A stretch of DNA of 64,000 nt from Nitrospira sp. (lineage in GTDB: Bacteria > Nitrospirota > Nitrospiria > Nitrospirales > Nitrospiraceae), in assembly GCA_022226935.1 (NCBI GenBank), contig CP092081.1:3906770-3970769 (forward strand), given 5' to 3'. Each line of letters opens with the position of its first letter. Position 1 is the first letter of the stretch. The position numbers and the translations under genes were made by a program. This document shows positions 28,867 through 38,114 of the stretch, in pieces. The notes under the pieces are model-generated. The model was not told the origin of the DNA and did no database searches. It saw only the letters and a list, made by a program, of their open reading frames with translations.

Positions 28867-29547
28867 TCACTGCGTGAGTGGACTCGAGGATGATGGGCCA
28901 GGAGCCGAAACGATGGAAGGCCCCGATAAGACATGCTTGTGCTGGCTCTCCTGAAGAATGGCTCGATGGAGGTCGTAGACCACCTGAGTCTCCGTCGCTT
29001 GTAGGCCTTCTCTGAATGGCATGGCAAACAGGAGAAACAACTGCACCCAGGTTGCGACGGTTTCCGATTGTTTAAATTCTCCGAGGGAACGTCCGTCTCG
29101 CTCGGTGAACGTGGCGGTCACACTAAATGCGGCGGTGCTTTTTTGGGGCACAACAAGAGAGGAGAGACCGAACGTAAATCCCAGCAGGAATGACAGTGTT
29201 TGGCTGTATTCGCCATGCATGTGAATGGCAATATCGACCCGGACGTCCGTGGGCTCATCCTCTCCGAGTTTCACCTCCGAAAATAATCCCGATTCTTCGA
29301 ACGCCTTTCCCGCCTGCGTTCGCCATTGTCCCAAAAAGTTCGATTGCACTTTGTCCGCAGGAATCTGATCATCATTGACCCAGGCTTGTCCGGTCACAAA
29401 CAAATTGACCGAAGGCTTCTTTTCACCGGCCTTGAGCGGCCACTCGGTGATCGAAGTTCGGTTATCGTCCCGAAAGCTTGCACAGCCTCCGAGCAATAAT
29501 GAAGTGGTCAGACTAAGGGCTGTGAGCAAGGCGATGGTCGGTTTCAT
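28867..29547 (-). CDS. Putative lipoprotein, function unknown
   Basis: A 226-aa protein starting at the ATG at 29547 after CAGGAGG. It has a lipoprotein signal peptide ending in LLLGGC (acylated Cys at 22). The mature part has a mixed alpha/beta pattern and a hydrophobic Gly-rich stretch (TLSFLLGFTFGLSSLVVP) that may touch the membrane. The tail is Ser/Pro-rich. The family is not recognised. It is monocistronic and divergent from the FHA-PrsW gene. Confidence 0.75.
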   Translation of the reverse strand: MKPTIALLTALSLTTSLLLGGCASFRDDNRTSITEWPLKAGEKKPSVNLFVTGQAWVNDDQIPADKVQSNFLGQWRTQAGKAFEESGLFSEVKLGEDEPTDVRVDIAIHMHGEYSQTLSFLLGFTFGLSSLVVPQKSTAAFSVTATFTERDGRSLGEFKQSETVATWVQLFLLFAMPFREGLQATETQVVYDLHRAILQESQHKHVLSGPSIVSAPGPSSSSPLTQ

Positions 29548-29886
29548 GAAGCTATGGGCCTCCTGAATCAGGCGGTCTCTCCTATTGATCAAGAAAAAAT
29601 GGCTCCGCTGCCTGGAAAAGGATAGCAAGCTATGGCCGTCTGTCCAGAAAGGGGGGAGGAAATTGTCGGCAGGGGTTTGGGATCCCGTGGCTGCAGAGGA
29701 TGAGCGATTTCAATCTAGAGTATTCCGTTGATTAATAAGTGGGCGTTCATTTTTGTTCATCCACTGACCGCCGGTTCTCGCCATGCCGCGTTTTTCCAAA
29801 ACAATCCTGGTTGCAATTGAAGCCCTTAAGGGAACTTGTGTATTCTTGCTGCCCATTGCCGTCACCCTGCTGTACGAGGTGCCACC
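29548..29886. other. Divergent intergenic region
   Basis: It separates the lipoprotein gene (minus) from the FHA-PrsW gene (plus). A candidate plus-strand promoter lies at 29817-29846. I see no other element. Confidence 0.5.
29817..29846 (+). promoter_or_regulatory. Candidate promoter with internal palindrome, FHA-PrsW gene
   Basis: TTGAAG and TATTCT are spaced 18 bp apart, with the perfect palindrome CCCTTAAGGG (29823-29832) between them, where a repressor could act. The gene starts 41 nt downstream. Consensus match only. Confidence 0.35.
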
Positions 29887-31218
29887 ATGAGCCACTCCGT
29901 ATCGTCCGTTCCTTCCGATCTCTTTCTGATCTGTATCTCCGGTCCCGATCTCGGCAAACGCATCGCGCTCCGTGCCGGTGAGGTGCTTATCGGTCGGTCC
30001 CTGCAGTGCGACGTGTTGAGTGACGATCAGGATGTGGTGGAGCGGCATGCAGTCGTGCTGTGGCACAATGGGCAATTCGTCTGCCGGGCGGTTCAGGGGA
30101 TCGTCTATTTGGATGGGCACAAGACGATGGAATCCATCCTGACGCCGCAACAGCAGATACGGATGGGGCGTTCGCTGTGGCAACTCAGCGGACCATCCGC
30201 TGCACGAGGCGCCGGCGGGTGGATCGAAGACTTGAGCGACCGCATCAGCGAGGTCGCCGGGGTGGAGCGCCTTCAAGGATTCAACGCGCGCGACATGTTT
30301 TCCGACGTGTTGCGTAAGCGTACCGATGAGGAAATTGAAGAGCATTTTACCGCAGGAACGTTAACGACCACCCCTCCGATCGAGAAGGTCATGACCGGCT
30401 GGCCGAAGCCCTGGGTCTTTTTCAAGACCTTCATCCTCTCTGCGGTCGTCTACCTGGCGTTTGTGTTCGCCATGAAGGAATTCAACAACGCCAATCTGGT
30501 GCCGGGCCTCATCATGACAGGCGCGTTTCTGATTCCTTCGTCCTTGCTCATCTTCTTTTTTGAAATGAACGTTCTCCGGAATGTCTCGCTGTACCAGGTC
30601 GTCAAGATGGTGATGTTCGGCGGGGTGACTTCGTTGGTCCTGTCGCTCTTTCTCTTCAAGTGGACCGACCTCGACAGCTGGATGGGTGCGATGAGTGCCG
30701 GAATCATCGAAGAGACGGGAAAGGCTTTGGCGCTGTTGCTCATCATCAACAATCAGAAATACCGGACGGCGCTCAATGGGCTGCTGTTCGGAGCCGCGGT
30801 GGGTACAGGCTTCTCCGCGTTCGAGTCCGCGGGCTATGCGCTCATGGCGGGATTGAGCGGTGGTCAGTCCGCCATGTTGCACAGCATCACGGTACGCGGA
30901 CTCTTAAGCATGTTAGGCCTGCATATCGTGTGGACCTCGATGGTCGGTGCCGCGCTCTGGCGCATCAGGGGAGATCGATCGTTCACCATCGACATGGTGT
31001 ACGACAAGCGATTCCTCCGCATCTTCGGATTGGCGGTGGCCCTTCATATGTTTTGGAACGCGCCCTTCAATGTGCCGTTTTATCTCAAGTACATCGCCTT
31101 GGGGTTCATTGCATGGGTCGTGAATTTGGCGCTGGTGCAGATCGGCCTCAAGGAAGTGAAGGCGCTGCAAGAGGCACAGGCATCCGAGGTCGAAGAGTCG
31201 AGATTGAGAACGGCCTAA
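29887..31218 (+). CDS. FHA domain fused to a PrsW-type intramembrane protease
   Basis: A 443-aa protein starting at the ATG at 29887 after GAGGTG. The first ~100 residues form an FHA fold (GEVLIGRSLQCDV, then VERHAVVLWHNG), which in other proteins binds phosphothreonine. After a linker come seven or eight membrane helices with PrsW hallmarks: the acidic EETGK motif, FSAFESAGY, and LHIVW and LHMFW histidines. PrsW proteases cut membrane-spanning proteins such as anti-sigma factors. The fusion suggests proteolysis recruited or gated by a phosphoprotein. The FHA core reads VERHA where SxRHA is usual, so binding may be altered. No anti-sigma factor gene is adjacent. Confidence 0.88.
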   Translation: MSHSVSSVPSDLFLICISGPDLGKRIALRAGEVLIGRSLQCDVLSDDQDVVERHAVVLWHNGQFVCRAVQGIVYLDGHKTMESILTPQQQIRMGRSLWQLSGPSAARGAGGWIEDLSDRISEVAGVERLQGFNARDMFSDVLRKRTDEEIEEHFTAGTLTTTPPIEKVMTGWPKPWVFFKTFILSAVVYLAFVFAMKEFNNANLVPGLIMTGAFLIPSSLLIFFFEMNVLRNVSLYQVVKMVMFGGVTSLVLSLFLFKWTDLDSWMGAMSAGIIEETGKALALLLIINNQKYRTALNGLLFGAAVGTGFSAFESAGYALMAGLSGGQSAMLHSITVRGLLSMLGLHIVWTSMVGAALWRIRGDRSFTIDMVYDKRFLRIFGLAVALHMFWNAPFNVPFYLKYIALGFIAWVVNLALVQIGLKEVKALQEAQASEVEESRLRTA

Positions 31219-31450
31219 GAGCGAAGCGTTTTGCTGATCGGAGAGGAACTCCAAAAGCCGATGGTTCATAGCCGGAAGCGGCATGAAGGTCGTTCGGATA
31301 AGGTCCTTGCCTGACGTCGGGTTCATCGTGTTCGCCCGACAGTTCCGTCCACCTTGCGCAGATTTCCCCACCAATCCTAGAGATTAGTAGCGGAACGATA
31401 AGGTGTAGACAGAGGGGCTAGGACTCGGATAGTTTCGATCGAGGATCTGC

Positions 31451-31930
31451 ATGCCCAAGAAACTCAGCGCCGGAATTGTGCTGTATTGGAGAAGCGGGAG
31501 GGAGCTGGAAGTCTTTCTGGTCCATCCGGGCGGGCCGTTCTGGGCAAGGAAAGATGCCGGTGCTTGGTCGATTCCGAAAGGGGAATATACAGAAGGCGAA
31601 GATCCGGAAGCAGCCGCCCGGCGTGAATTTACAGAAGAGACCGGCTGTGAGCTGACGGGTCCGCTCCATCCGCTGACATCGCTCAAACAACCAAGTGGAA
31701 AGGTGATCTCCGCCTGGGCAATGGAGGGCGATTTCGATCCTGCGCTGCTGAAAAGCAATACATTCCCTCTCGAATGGCCGCCTCGGTCAGGAAAGATTCA
31801 ACACTTCCCGGAAGTCGACCGCGGCGCTTGGTTCGATCTCCCCACTGCGCGCGAAAAGATTCTCGCCGGTCAGCGGCCGTTCCTTGAGGAACTGCTGTGT
31901 TTCGTGAAGAAGCACGATTGTGCGCCATGA
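31451..31930 (+). CDS. Nudix hydrolase
   Basis: A 159-aa protein. The full Nudix box is present, starting at GEYTEGE and ending REFTEETG, with the spacing Gx5Ex7REUxEExGU. GAGGA lies six bases before the ATG. Nudix enzymes hydrolyse nucleoside diphosphates linked to another moiety. The N-terminal pattern (KKLSAGIVLYW, then VFLVHPGGPFW) is that of a house-cleaning type, but the substrate cannot be assigned. It stands alone. Confidence 0.92.
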   Translation: MPKKLSAGIVLYWRSGRELEVFLVHPGGPFWARKDAGAWSIPKGEYTEGEDPEAAARREFTEETGCELTGPLHPLTSLKQPSGKVISAWAMEGDFDPALLKSNTFPLEWPPRSGKIQHFPEVDRGAWFDLPTAREKILAGQRPFLEELLCFVKKHDCAP

Positions 31931-32118
31931 TTTGTCGACGATGCGTTCCGGTTGCATGTGTCATGGCTAAAATTATTGGCACCTTTTAACTTATTCAGCA
32001 GTGGCAGATGAGGCGGGCTGCTGACCACTATGCCGGTATCGCCTGATTGATTCTCTTCAATGAGACTGCGTATCTTTGCTCTAAGACCAATTGGTGTACT
32101 CAGTACTGAGAGGATCTG

Positions 32119-32469
32119 ATGGATTTGGGAAATAAGTCCGACGCGGAAATTCTGGCGATAGCCGATCCCATCATGGACAATCTGATGGAGGCTTCGACAG
32201 CCATTGATCATGCCCGTCATGTGCAGGACTTTACCGATCGCTTAAAAGCCATCGTGACGAAAGACTATCTCGAGCGCGTGTGCCGGCAATATCAAGCCGA
32301 GAAGGGTACGTTTGGCGCACGAACGCCCGTCTCGATCTTCCGCCGTCCAGGCTCCATTGCCATTGTGTGGCGGCAGCAATTCACCGACTCGCCCGGTGAC
32401 TATGTCGCTGAAATGGTGTTGGTCCAGCAGGGAGGCCGCTACCTCGTCGACCACGTGTTTGTGCTGTGA
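32119..32469 (+). CDS. Small protein, possibly NTF2-like, function unknown
   Basis: A 116-aa protein with TGAGAGGA just before the ATG. The first half is helical; the second half has beta strands (VSIFRRPGSIAIVWRQQF, AEMVLVQQGGRYLVDHVFVL) in an order compatible with an NTF2-like cone fold. No catalytic residues can be named. The ribosome binding site abuts a 12-bp palindrome, CTCAGTACTGAG (32099-32110), which could be an operator. Confidence 0.65.
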   Translation: MDLGNKSDAEILAIADPIMDNLMEASTAIDHARHVQDFTDRLKAIVTKDYLERVCRQYQAEKGTFGARTPVSIFRRPGSIAIVWRQQFTDSPGDYVAEMVLVQQGGRYLVDHVFVL

Positions 32470-32552
32470 CGGGTTCGTCTATCGGTCGCGCAGTCATTCA
32501 CCCTGCTGTCCCCCTTCTTTCAAGCTCCATTGACCGCTTATTTTTAAGGTAA

Positions 32553-32579
32553 TGGCATCCTGCTATCATGGTGATGCCA
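32553..32579. promoter_or_regulatory. Inverted repeat upstream of the antitoxin gene, candidate autoregulatory operator
   Basis: TGGCATC (32553-32559) and GATGCCA (32573-32579) form a 7-bp inverted repeat with a 13-nt spacer, ending just before the AAGGAGG ribosome binding site. Ribbon-helix-helix antitoxins repress their own promoter at such sites. Confidence 0.45.
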
Positions 32580-32595
32580 GAAGGAGGAGACCTCT

Positions 32596-32763
32596 ATGGC
32601 GCAGATTCTTGTGCGACAACTTGATCGCAACGTGATCGGTCGGTTGAAGAAGCGGGCGAAGGAGCATGGTCGCTCCTTGCAGTCTGAAGTGAAGACCATT
32701 CTGGAAGAAGCGGTGCCAGATTACGAAGCGGCCTGGAAGCGACTCGAGGGATTTCGCGGATGA
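32596..32763 (+). CDS. FitA/VapB-type ribbon-helix-helix antitoxin
   Basis: A 55-aa protein starting at the ATG at 32596 after AAGGAGGAG. The N-terminal strand AQILVRQLD, a basic helix (GRLKKRAKEHG) and the SLQSEVKTILEEA helix match the MetJ/Arc-type DNA-binding fold of FitA-like antitoxins. The charged tail would wrap the toxin. Such proteins neutralise a PIN-domain RNase encoded directly downstream, but here only a 14-codon toxin remnant follows. It may still act as a repressor. Confidence 0.8.
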   Translation: MAQILVRQLDRNVIGRLKKRAKEHGRSLQSEVKTILEEAVPDYEAAWKRLEGFRG

Positions 32764-32825
32764 CTGAGGAAGTCAGGAAAAACATTCAGTGATAGCGCCG
32801 ACCTGATCCGTGAAGACCACGACCG

Positions 32826-32870
32826 GTGAGCGGCTCTGTCGTGGATGCCAGTGTCGCGATTAAGTGGTGA
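32826..32870 (+). pseudogene. Relic of a VapC/FitB PIN-domain toxin
   Basis: A GTG-initiated frame encodes SVVDASVAIKW and stops at once. This is the start of a PIN-domain toxin, including the first metal-binding Asp; the remaining ~120 codons are missing. Directly after it the sequence runs into the broken amine oxidase gene, so the toxin was truncated by deletion or rearrangement. Confidence 0.7.
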
Positions 32871-32906
32871 GTCGAGATCGGCTCATGGTGCGAGGGAGAA
32901 ATTGCC

Positions 32907-34261
32907 ATGCCGCGTAATAGGACCTTGCAGGGCCGCTCCGTCATCGTCGCGGGTGCCGGGTTGGCAGGACTGACGGCGGCGGTCGAACTGCAGCGGTAGG
33001 GCGCGCGGGTCATCGTGCTGGAGGCGCGCGATCGGATCGGCGGTCGTGTGTGGACGCAGCGAGAGGGGTTCGCGGAAGGTCAGCATGCCGAGGCCGGCGG
33101 GGATCTGATCGATTCGGATCAGGACGCCATCCGCCGGTTGGCCAAAAACCTAAGGCCGACCTTGTCGCCCATTCTGCGCGGCGGCTTCGCCTTCGTCGGC
33201 CAAGGATCTCGTAGCCTGGTTTCCAAGCCGGCCTCGGCTGCCGGTCATGTATGGTCGAAGCTTGCGAAGATCTGCGAGCCCTGATTTGGGCCTATCGCCT
33301 GAACGAACGGCGATGGGACGGTCCCATTGCGCGGATGTTGGCCGATCGATCGGTTGCGGACTGGCTCGATGACGTCCGGGCCGATCGGGCGTTGCGTGCC
33401 CGCTTGAATGGTCCGCGCGGATTTTTCTTGGCTGATCCGGAGGAGCGGTCATTGCTCGCCTTGGTGGATCAACTGGCTGCAGAGTCATCGGTGCTGAACC
33501 GGTTCTATCGCATTGAGGGTGGGAACGACCGCATCATCGCCGCGCTGGCCGGGAAGCTGCGAGAACCGGTCCGGTTAGGGACCAGGTTGTCAGCGGTGAG
33601 GCAGCATCGAGGCAAGGTGTCGGTCATCGTGCGCCGTGCGCCGTGCTGAAGGGCAAGGCCAGATTGTCGCAGACTTCCTCGTGATTGCCTTGCCGGCCAC
33701 CATGGTGCGTTCTGTGCTCTTCCGTCCACCGCTGCCTTCGCCGCAACGCGCAGCCATCCGGCAACTGCGTTACGGGCCGGCGACGAAGACCCTGTTGCAA
33801 TTCGATCGGCGATTCTGGCGGCGCCGCGGGCGACCGCTGGCCCATGAAACGGACTTGCCGATCGGAGCTATCGGGGACGGCAACGAGGAGCAGCGCGGGC
33901 GCGCAGGTATTTTGACACTGCTCGCCGGCGGGTCGGCCAGTCGGGATACGAAGACCCTCCTCATGCGGCAGGGGCTTGCGGGACTGGTGGCGGCGTTGAA
34001 GCGGCTGGTACCGAGAAGCCTGCGTTGCTCGAGTCACGCGTGGTGCGTTGGGAGGACGATCCGTTCGTGAAAAGAGGGTATGCGGTCTTCCAAGCTGGAT
34101 ACGATCCCGAGCAACGGGCCTGGCTCGCTCGGCCTCACGGACTGGTCTTGTTTGCCGGCGAACACACCAGCCTGTGTTGGCAAGGGGGCATGAACGGGGC
34201 GGTGGAAAGCGGATGGCGAGCCGCAGCGGAAGTGCAGGCCCTGCTTCGACGCACTCACTGA
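32907..34261 (+). pseudogene. Broken FAD-dependent amine oxidase, degraded paralogue of the gene at 36095
   Basis: The translation can be followed end to end against the intact gene 2 kb downstream: SVIVAGAGLAGLTAAVEL (FAD site), GFAEGQHAEAGGD, RLNERRWDGPIAR, LLQFDRRFWRR and FAGEHTSL. The frame is broken by a stop at 32997 (TAG after CAGCGG), where the paralogue encodes Arg, and by frameshifts near 33285, 33640 and 34020. The end is intact (TGA at 34261). Four lesions make a sequencing error unlikely. The PPOX-fold gene 15 nt downstream may have shared its transcript. Confidence 0.9.
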
Positions 34262-34276
34262 GGGAGGCGGATCACG

Positions 34277-34837
34277 GTGGCTCAACGATACAAGGAAATT
34301 TCCAAGACCCATATCGAATTCATCACCCAGCAGAAGGTGTTCTTTATCGGGACGGCCACGGCGGAGAGCCGGGTGAATGTGTCGCCGAAAGGCATGGACT
34401 CGTTCCGTGTGCTTGGCGCCACTCGCGTGGTATGGCTCAATGTCACCGGCAGCGGGAATGAATCCTCGGCCCATGTGCAACAGGACTCGCGTATGACGAT
34501 CATGTTCTGCGCCTTCGAGGGCCAGCCGCTGATCCTGCGGCTCTATGGCAGGGCGAAGGTTGTGCACAAGGGCGACTCCGAGTGGCCGGAGTTATGTGTT
34601 CTGTTTCCGCCATTGCCCGGTGCCCGTCAGATTTTCGACGTCACGATTGATCTGGTGCAGACTTCGTGCGGCATGGCCGTTCCTTATTTGTCTTATGTCG
34701 GTGATCGGAAGTTGCTCAACGAATGGGCCGATAGGAAAGGCGAGGAAGGCCTGAGCCGCTATCGGGCGGAGAAGAATCAAGTAAGCCTGGACGGCATTCC
34801 TACGCACATTGTGAGCAAGAGCGGTCGCTTAACGTAG
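34277..34837 (+). CDS. Pyridoxamine 5'-phosphate oxidase-fold (FMN split-barrel) protein
   Basis: A 186-aa protein with a GTG start after GGGAGG. The N-terminal strands (FIGTATAESRVNVSPKG) and the beta-rich middle (RVVWLNVTGSGNESSAHV, then MTIMFCAFEG) match the general-stress/PPOX FMN-binding split barrel. Such proteins bind FMN or F420 and reduce or bind small flavin-dependent substrates; most are not true PdxH. The active role is unknown. It lies 15 nt behind the broken amine oxidase. Confidence 0.85.
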   Translation: MAQRYKEISKTHIEFITQQKVFFIGTATAESRVNVSPKGMDSFRVLGATRVVWLNVTGSGNESSAHVQQDSRMTIMFCAFEGQPLILRLYGRAKVVHKGDSEWPELCVLFPPLPGARQIFDVTIDLVQTSCGMAVPYLSYVGDRKLLNEWADRKGEEGLSRYRAEKNQVSLDGIPTHIVSKSGRLT

Positions 34838-35266
34838 GTTGTATTCCTAATGTTAATGACGACTCGGGGCTGCGGATCGCCGTCGTTCGTTTTCCCTACG
34901 AGTCGCAGGGGCGCGCTTTCAGCCGACACCGGCCTCTATTGGCGGGTGGCCGGCTCGTACTTGCTGATCGGACATGATTTCGGTGCTGGGTTCAGAGGGG
35001 GTCAGGTAAATATTACGAGGATCTGGTCAGGATTAGCGTGAGGCGTGTTTATTAAGTGACCAAAAGCGGTTGGAGCGAGGAACGGAGATTAGATCACGAT
35101 GGGAGGGAGGTACGGCGATGCTGCATGACCCGTCTTCCTGAAAACGACGACAGCGTAACACGAGACTAAATGGCGGCCTTCGACGGCCTCCTCCTCTTAC
35201 CATTCGCAATACGCTTCTTCTTATGTCACCCGACCTACGTCGTAACCCATCAGCGCATATTCTCTC
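34838..35266. other. Intergenic region with no recognisable gene
   Basis: It separates two convergent genes. Short frames exist, but none has a convincing start or composition. No terminator or repeat was found. Confidence 0.5.
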
Positions 35267-35914
35267 CTAGTCCGCCTTATTTCCTTGATCGCAGGAGAGC
35301 GAGGGACTCACACGGCCTGCATCCCATTTCCAAAACATACAAAAGTCGGTGCGATGAGATTCGTGAAAGATGTCTCGGTAGCACACCGTCCCATGGTAAT
35401 AGAGCGCCGACTTGGCCGTCTGTATGGCCGTGACCTCCTCGGCCGTCAACGGCGTCTCGCGCACCGTTTCTCTTCGTGGGACCTTGCCCAGGAACCACCT
35501 TCGTTTGTCTGGCTGCGAATCGTCCGGGGGGCAGGTCACCCGCTCGAAATTCTTGATCAACGGGTAGTCGGCTACGGTGACGAAGGACTGGATGGCATCG
35601 TTGTACGCTGGCGTCCGCCCTCTGTTCAGGATCGTGTCCCGGACTCCAGGCGGCACGCCTTCCTTCAAAGCCGGCGGCCCGAGTGCGCGGACATTGACGT
35701 AGGCACGCAACTCGAGTTTCGCTTCTTGCTGCGAGACGTATTCCTGCCAAGTCGGATATCCTACGAAGGCGCCGACTACCGCAACGATGACCACAGACGC
35801 AAAGACGGCGAGCCTGATGTGAAAGCTTCGTTCGTCGGCAGGGCTTGGAGCGGATGGAGACTGAGGCATGAGCATGTCAGGAGGGGACGGGGTACTCGGT
35901 TGATCGGCATCCAT
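35267..35914 (-). CDS. Single-pass membrane protein, function unknown
   Basis: A 215-aa protein starting at the ATG at 35914 after AGGAGG. A Pro/Ser-rich cytoplasmic N-terminus (about 30 residues) is followed by one membrane helix (LAVFASVVIVAVVGAFVGYP), a short coiled stretch and a periplasmic domain with three Cys. The arrangement, an N-terminal helix followed by a compact extracytoplasmic domain, is common in uncharacterised envelope proteins. No family was recognised. Confidence 0.75.
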   Translation of the reverse strand: MDADQPSTPSPPDMLMPQSPSAPSPADERSFHIRLAVFASVVIVAVVGAFVGYPTWQEYVSQQEAKLELRAYVNVRALGPPALKEGVPPGVRDTILNRGRTPAYNDAIQSFVTVADYPLIKNFERVTCPPDDSQPDKRRWFLGKVPRRETVRETPLTAEEVTAIQTAKSALYYHGTVCYRDIFHESHRTDFCMFWKWDAGRVSPSLSCDQGNKAD

Positions 35915-36094
35915 GCGCAACCTCCTGGTTTCAAGACTGTAGGGTAGCGATTCTAGAAGGTGGGATCAAGGGAGAGAATCGGTCGATCGTAACCAGGCAG
36001 TGAGCTTCGACGGAACACAAGTGTCATCCTTCCGGATTTCACACGCTCACATCACACTATCTCTGGATTGCTGAATCGCGTATCGTCGAGAGTC

Positions 36095-37468
36095 ATGGGA
36101 TACAGCCCAACATTGCGTGGCACGTCGGTGATCGTGGCAGGGGCGGGGCTTGCCGGACTGACCGCCGCGCGTGAACTGCAAAGGCGAGGAGCGCGGGTGA
36201 CGGTGGTGGAGGCGCGTGACCGCTTGGGCGGCCGGGTCTGGACGAGGCGTGAGGGATTTGCCGAAGGCCAACATGCCGAGGCCGGGGGCGATATGATCGA
36301 TCCTGATCAGGAGGCCATCCGCCGGTTGGCCAAGGATCTGGGTTTGACCTTGTCGCCGATCTTGCGCGGGGGCTTTGCCTTTGCCCGTCAGGCAGCTCGC
36401 GCGCCTGTCGTCACGCGAGCTTCGGAAGCCGGCGGCTTGTGGGCTGAATTGGCGCAAGCCGCGGAGCCGTGGGTGCGAACCCACCGGTTGAACGAGCGTC
36501 GATGGGACGGGCCGATTGCGCGGCAGCTCGCGGAACAGTCTGTTGCGGACTGGCTGGACTCTATCGGAGCAAACCGGCAGCTGCGCGCGCGGCTGAACGG
36601 CATGCGCGGGTTTTTTCTGGCCGACCCTGAGCATCTGTCATTGCTGGCCCTCGTCGATCAACTGTCTACGGAATCGTCTGCGCTGGACCATTTCTATCGG
36701 ATCGAGGGTGGCAACGATCGTCTCGCCACCGCACTCGCCGGGACTTTGCACCAACCGGTTCAACTCAAGACCATGGTTCGCGCTGTTGCAGCGCATCGCG
36801 GGAAGGTGCGAGTGACCTTGCGTGGTCGGGACGGGCAGAGCCACATGATTGCTGACGCAGTGGTACTGGCGCTGCCGGCGACTATGGTGCGGCGTCTTGC
36901 CTTCACGCCGCCGTTGCCTCCTCCGCAACACCAAGCCTTTCAAGATCTACAGTACGGATCCGCGACCAAAACACTTTTGCAGTTCGATCGGCGTTTCTGG
37001 CGACGCGCCGGAAACCCTCTGGCCTATGGAACCGATTTGCCGATCGGCGCGATCTGGGATGGAAACGAAGAGCAGCGGGGGCGAAGCGGCATCCTGGCAT
37101 TGCTTGCAGGCGGGTCGGCGAGTCGTGACACGAAGCAACTCCTGACCCAAGGCGGAGCCGAGGCGGTGGTGCGGTGGCTGAAGTGGTTGGGGGCGACGAA
37201 GGCCCTGCTGCGCGCGTCGTGCCGCATCTCATGGGAGGACGACCCATTGGTGCGCGGCGGGTATGCGGTGTTTCAAGCGGGATACGATCCGGAGCAACGA
37301 GCCTGGCTGTCTCGGCCGCATGGACGGATTCTCTTTGCCGGCGAACATACGAGTCTGCGTTGGCAAGGGTACATGAACGGGGCCGTCGAGAGTGGGCTGC
37401 GGGTTGCGGAAGAAGTCACGGTTCTCTTGGCGAAGGCTCACCGCCCATCACCGGGCGTCGCAAGATAA
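36095..37468 (+). CDS. FAD-dependent amine oxidase (flavin monoamine oxidase family)
   Basis: A 457-aa protein starting at the ATG at 36095. The Rossmann FAD motif VAGAGLAGLTAARELQRRG, then VEARDRLGGRVW, is at the N-terminus, and the C-terminal FAD segment LFAGEHTSLRWQGYMNGA closes the fold. There is no signal peptide. These enzymes oxidise amines or desaturate related substrates with oxygen as acceptor; the substrate is unknown. A decayed paralogue lies at 32907-34261. Its 3' end overlaps the opposite-strand acetyltransferase gene by 53 bp. Confidence 0.9.
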   Translation: MGYSPTLRGTSVIVAGAGLAGLTAARELQRRGARVTVVEARDRLGGRVWTRREGFAEGQHAEAGGDMIDPDQEAIRRLAKDLGLTLSPILRGGFAFARQAARAPVVTRASEAGGLWAELAQAAEPWVRTHRLNERRWDGPIARQLAEQSVADWLDSIGANRQLRARLNGMRGFFLADPEHLSLLALVDQLSTESSALDHFYRIEGGNDRLATALAGTLHQPVQLKTMVRAVAAHRGKVRVTLRGRDGQSHMIADAVVLALPATMVRRLAFTPPLPPPQHQAFQDLQYGSATKTLLQFDRRFWRRAGNPLAYGTDLPIGAIWDGNEEQRGRSGILALLAGGSASRDTKQLLTQGGAEAVVRWLKWLGATKALLRASCRISWEDDPLVRGGYAVFQAGYDPEQRAWLSRPHGRILFAGEHTSLRWQGYMNGAVESGLRVAEEVTVLLAKAHRPSPGVAR

Positions 37469-38000
37469 ACTCCTGTCGCAACAGACCGTACAGTTCCACG
37501 TCGATGCGTTGGCCGAACCGAAGATAGTGTTCACGCAGGCGGCCTTCGTGCGTCATGCCCACCTTCTGCAACACTCGTCCGGAAGCGGGATTGGTATGAA
37601 AATGCGGGGCGTAGATGCGATGCAGCTTGAGGCTGTTGAACCCGTATTCGACGAGTGCCGCGACGGCTTCAGTCCCATAGCCCCGGTTCCAATAGTCACG
37701 GCCCAGCCAATAACTTAGCCGCCCTTGTTCATGCGCAGGGACAAGCTCCATGCCGATGGAGCCGATGACCTCTGCGCTCTGGGCCAAGGTGATGGCAAAG
37801 GTCACGCCTGTTCCTGCCGCCTGGTCCTTCACGCGGTCCGTGATCCAGTCATGGGCCGCCTGCCGATCCATTGGATGCGGGAGAAAAGTGCCGGCGGCCA
37901 CGTCTTGTGATCCGGCGAGACGGTGCACGGCCTCTGCGTCGGTCGTTTGAAATGGCCGGAGCCGCAGCCGCTTGGTTCCAATTGTGACGACTGGTGTCAT
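37416..38000 (-). CDS. GNAT acetyltransferase, RimJ/RimL-like
   Basis: A 194-aa protein. It shows TKRLRLRPFQTTDAEAV at the N-terminus, SYWLGRDYWNRGYGTEAV (the acetyl-CoA site, with R/Q-x-x-G-x-G/A-like residues) and the late NPASGRVLQKVGM motif. The family acetylates N-termini of ribosomal proteins or small amines or antibiotics; the target is unknown. Its last 53 bp lie inside the amine oxidase gene on the other strand. The start at 38000 lacks a strong ribosome binding site. Confidence 0.9.
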   Translation of the reverse strand: MTPVVTIGTKRLRLRPFQTTDAEAVHRLAGSQDVAAGTFLPHPMDRQAAHDWITDRVKDQAAGTGVTFAITLAQSAEVIGSIGMELVPAHEQGRLSYWLGRDYWNRGYGTEAVAALVEYGFNSLKLHRIYAPHFHTNPASGRVLQKVGMTHEGRLREHYLRFGQRIDVELYGLLRQEFILRRPVMGGEPSPREP

Positions 38001-38114
38001 GGGCCGATCTCATCATATCGACCGGGCAGACACAACTGTCGGCTTTCGCCTGGATTCTTGACGCTCCTCTCGTTCGCGCGTAGGGTTTCCCTGGCGTTTA
38101 CGTAAGGAGTTTCA

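Noticed and set aside
37416-37468. 53-bp convergent overlap of the amine oxidase and acetyltransferase genes as a regulatory device
   Set aside because: Both reading frames are intact and short convergent overlaps are common. Nothing suggests a special role.
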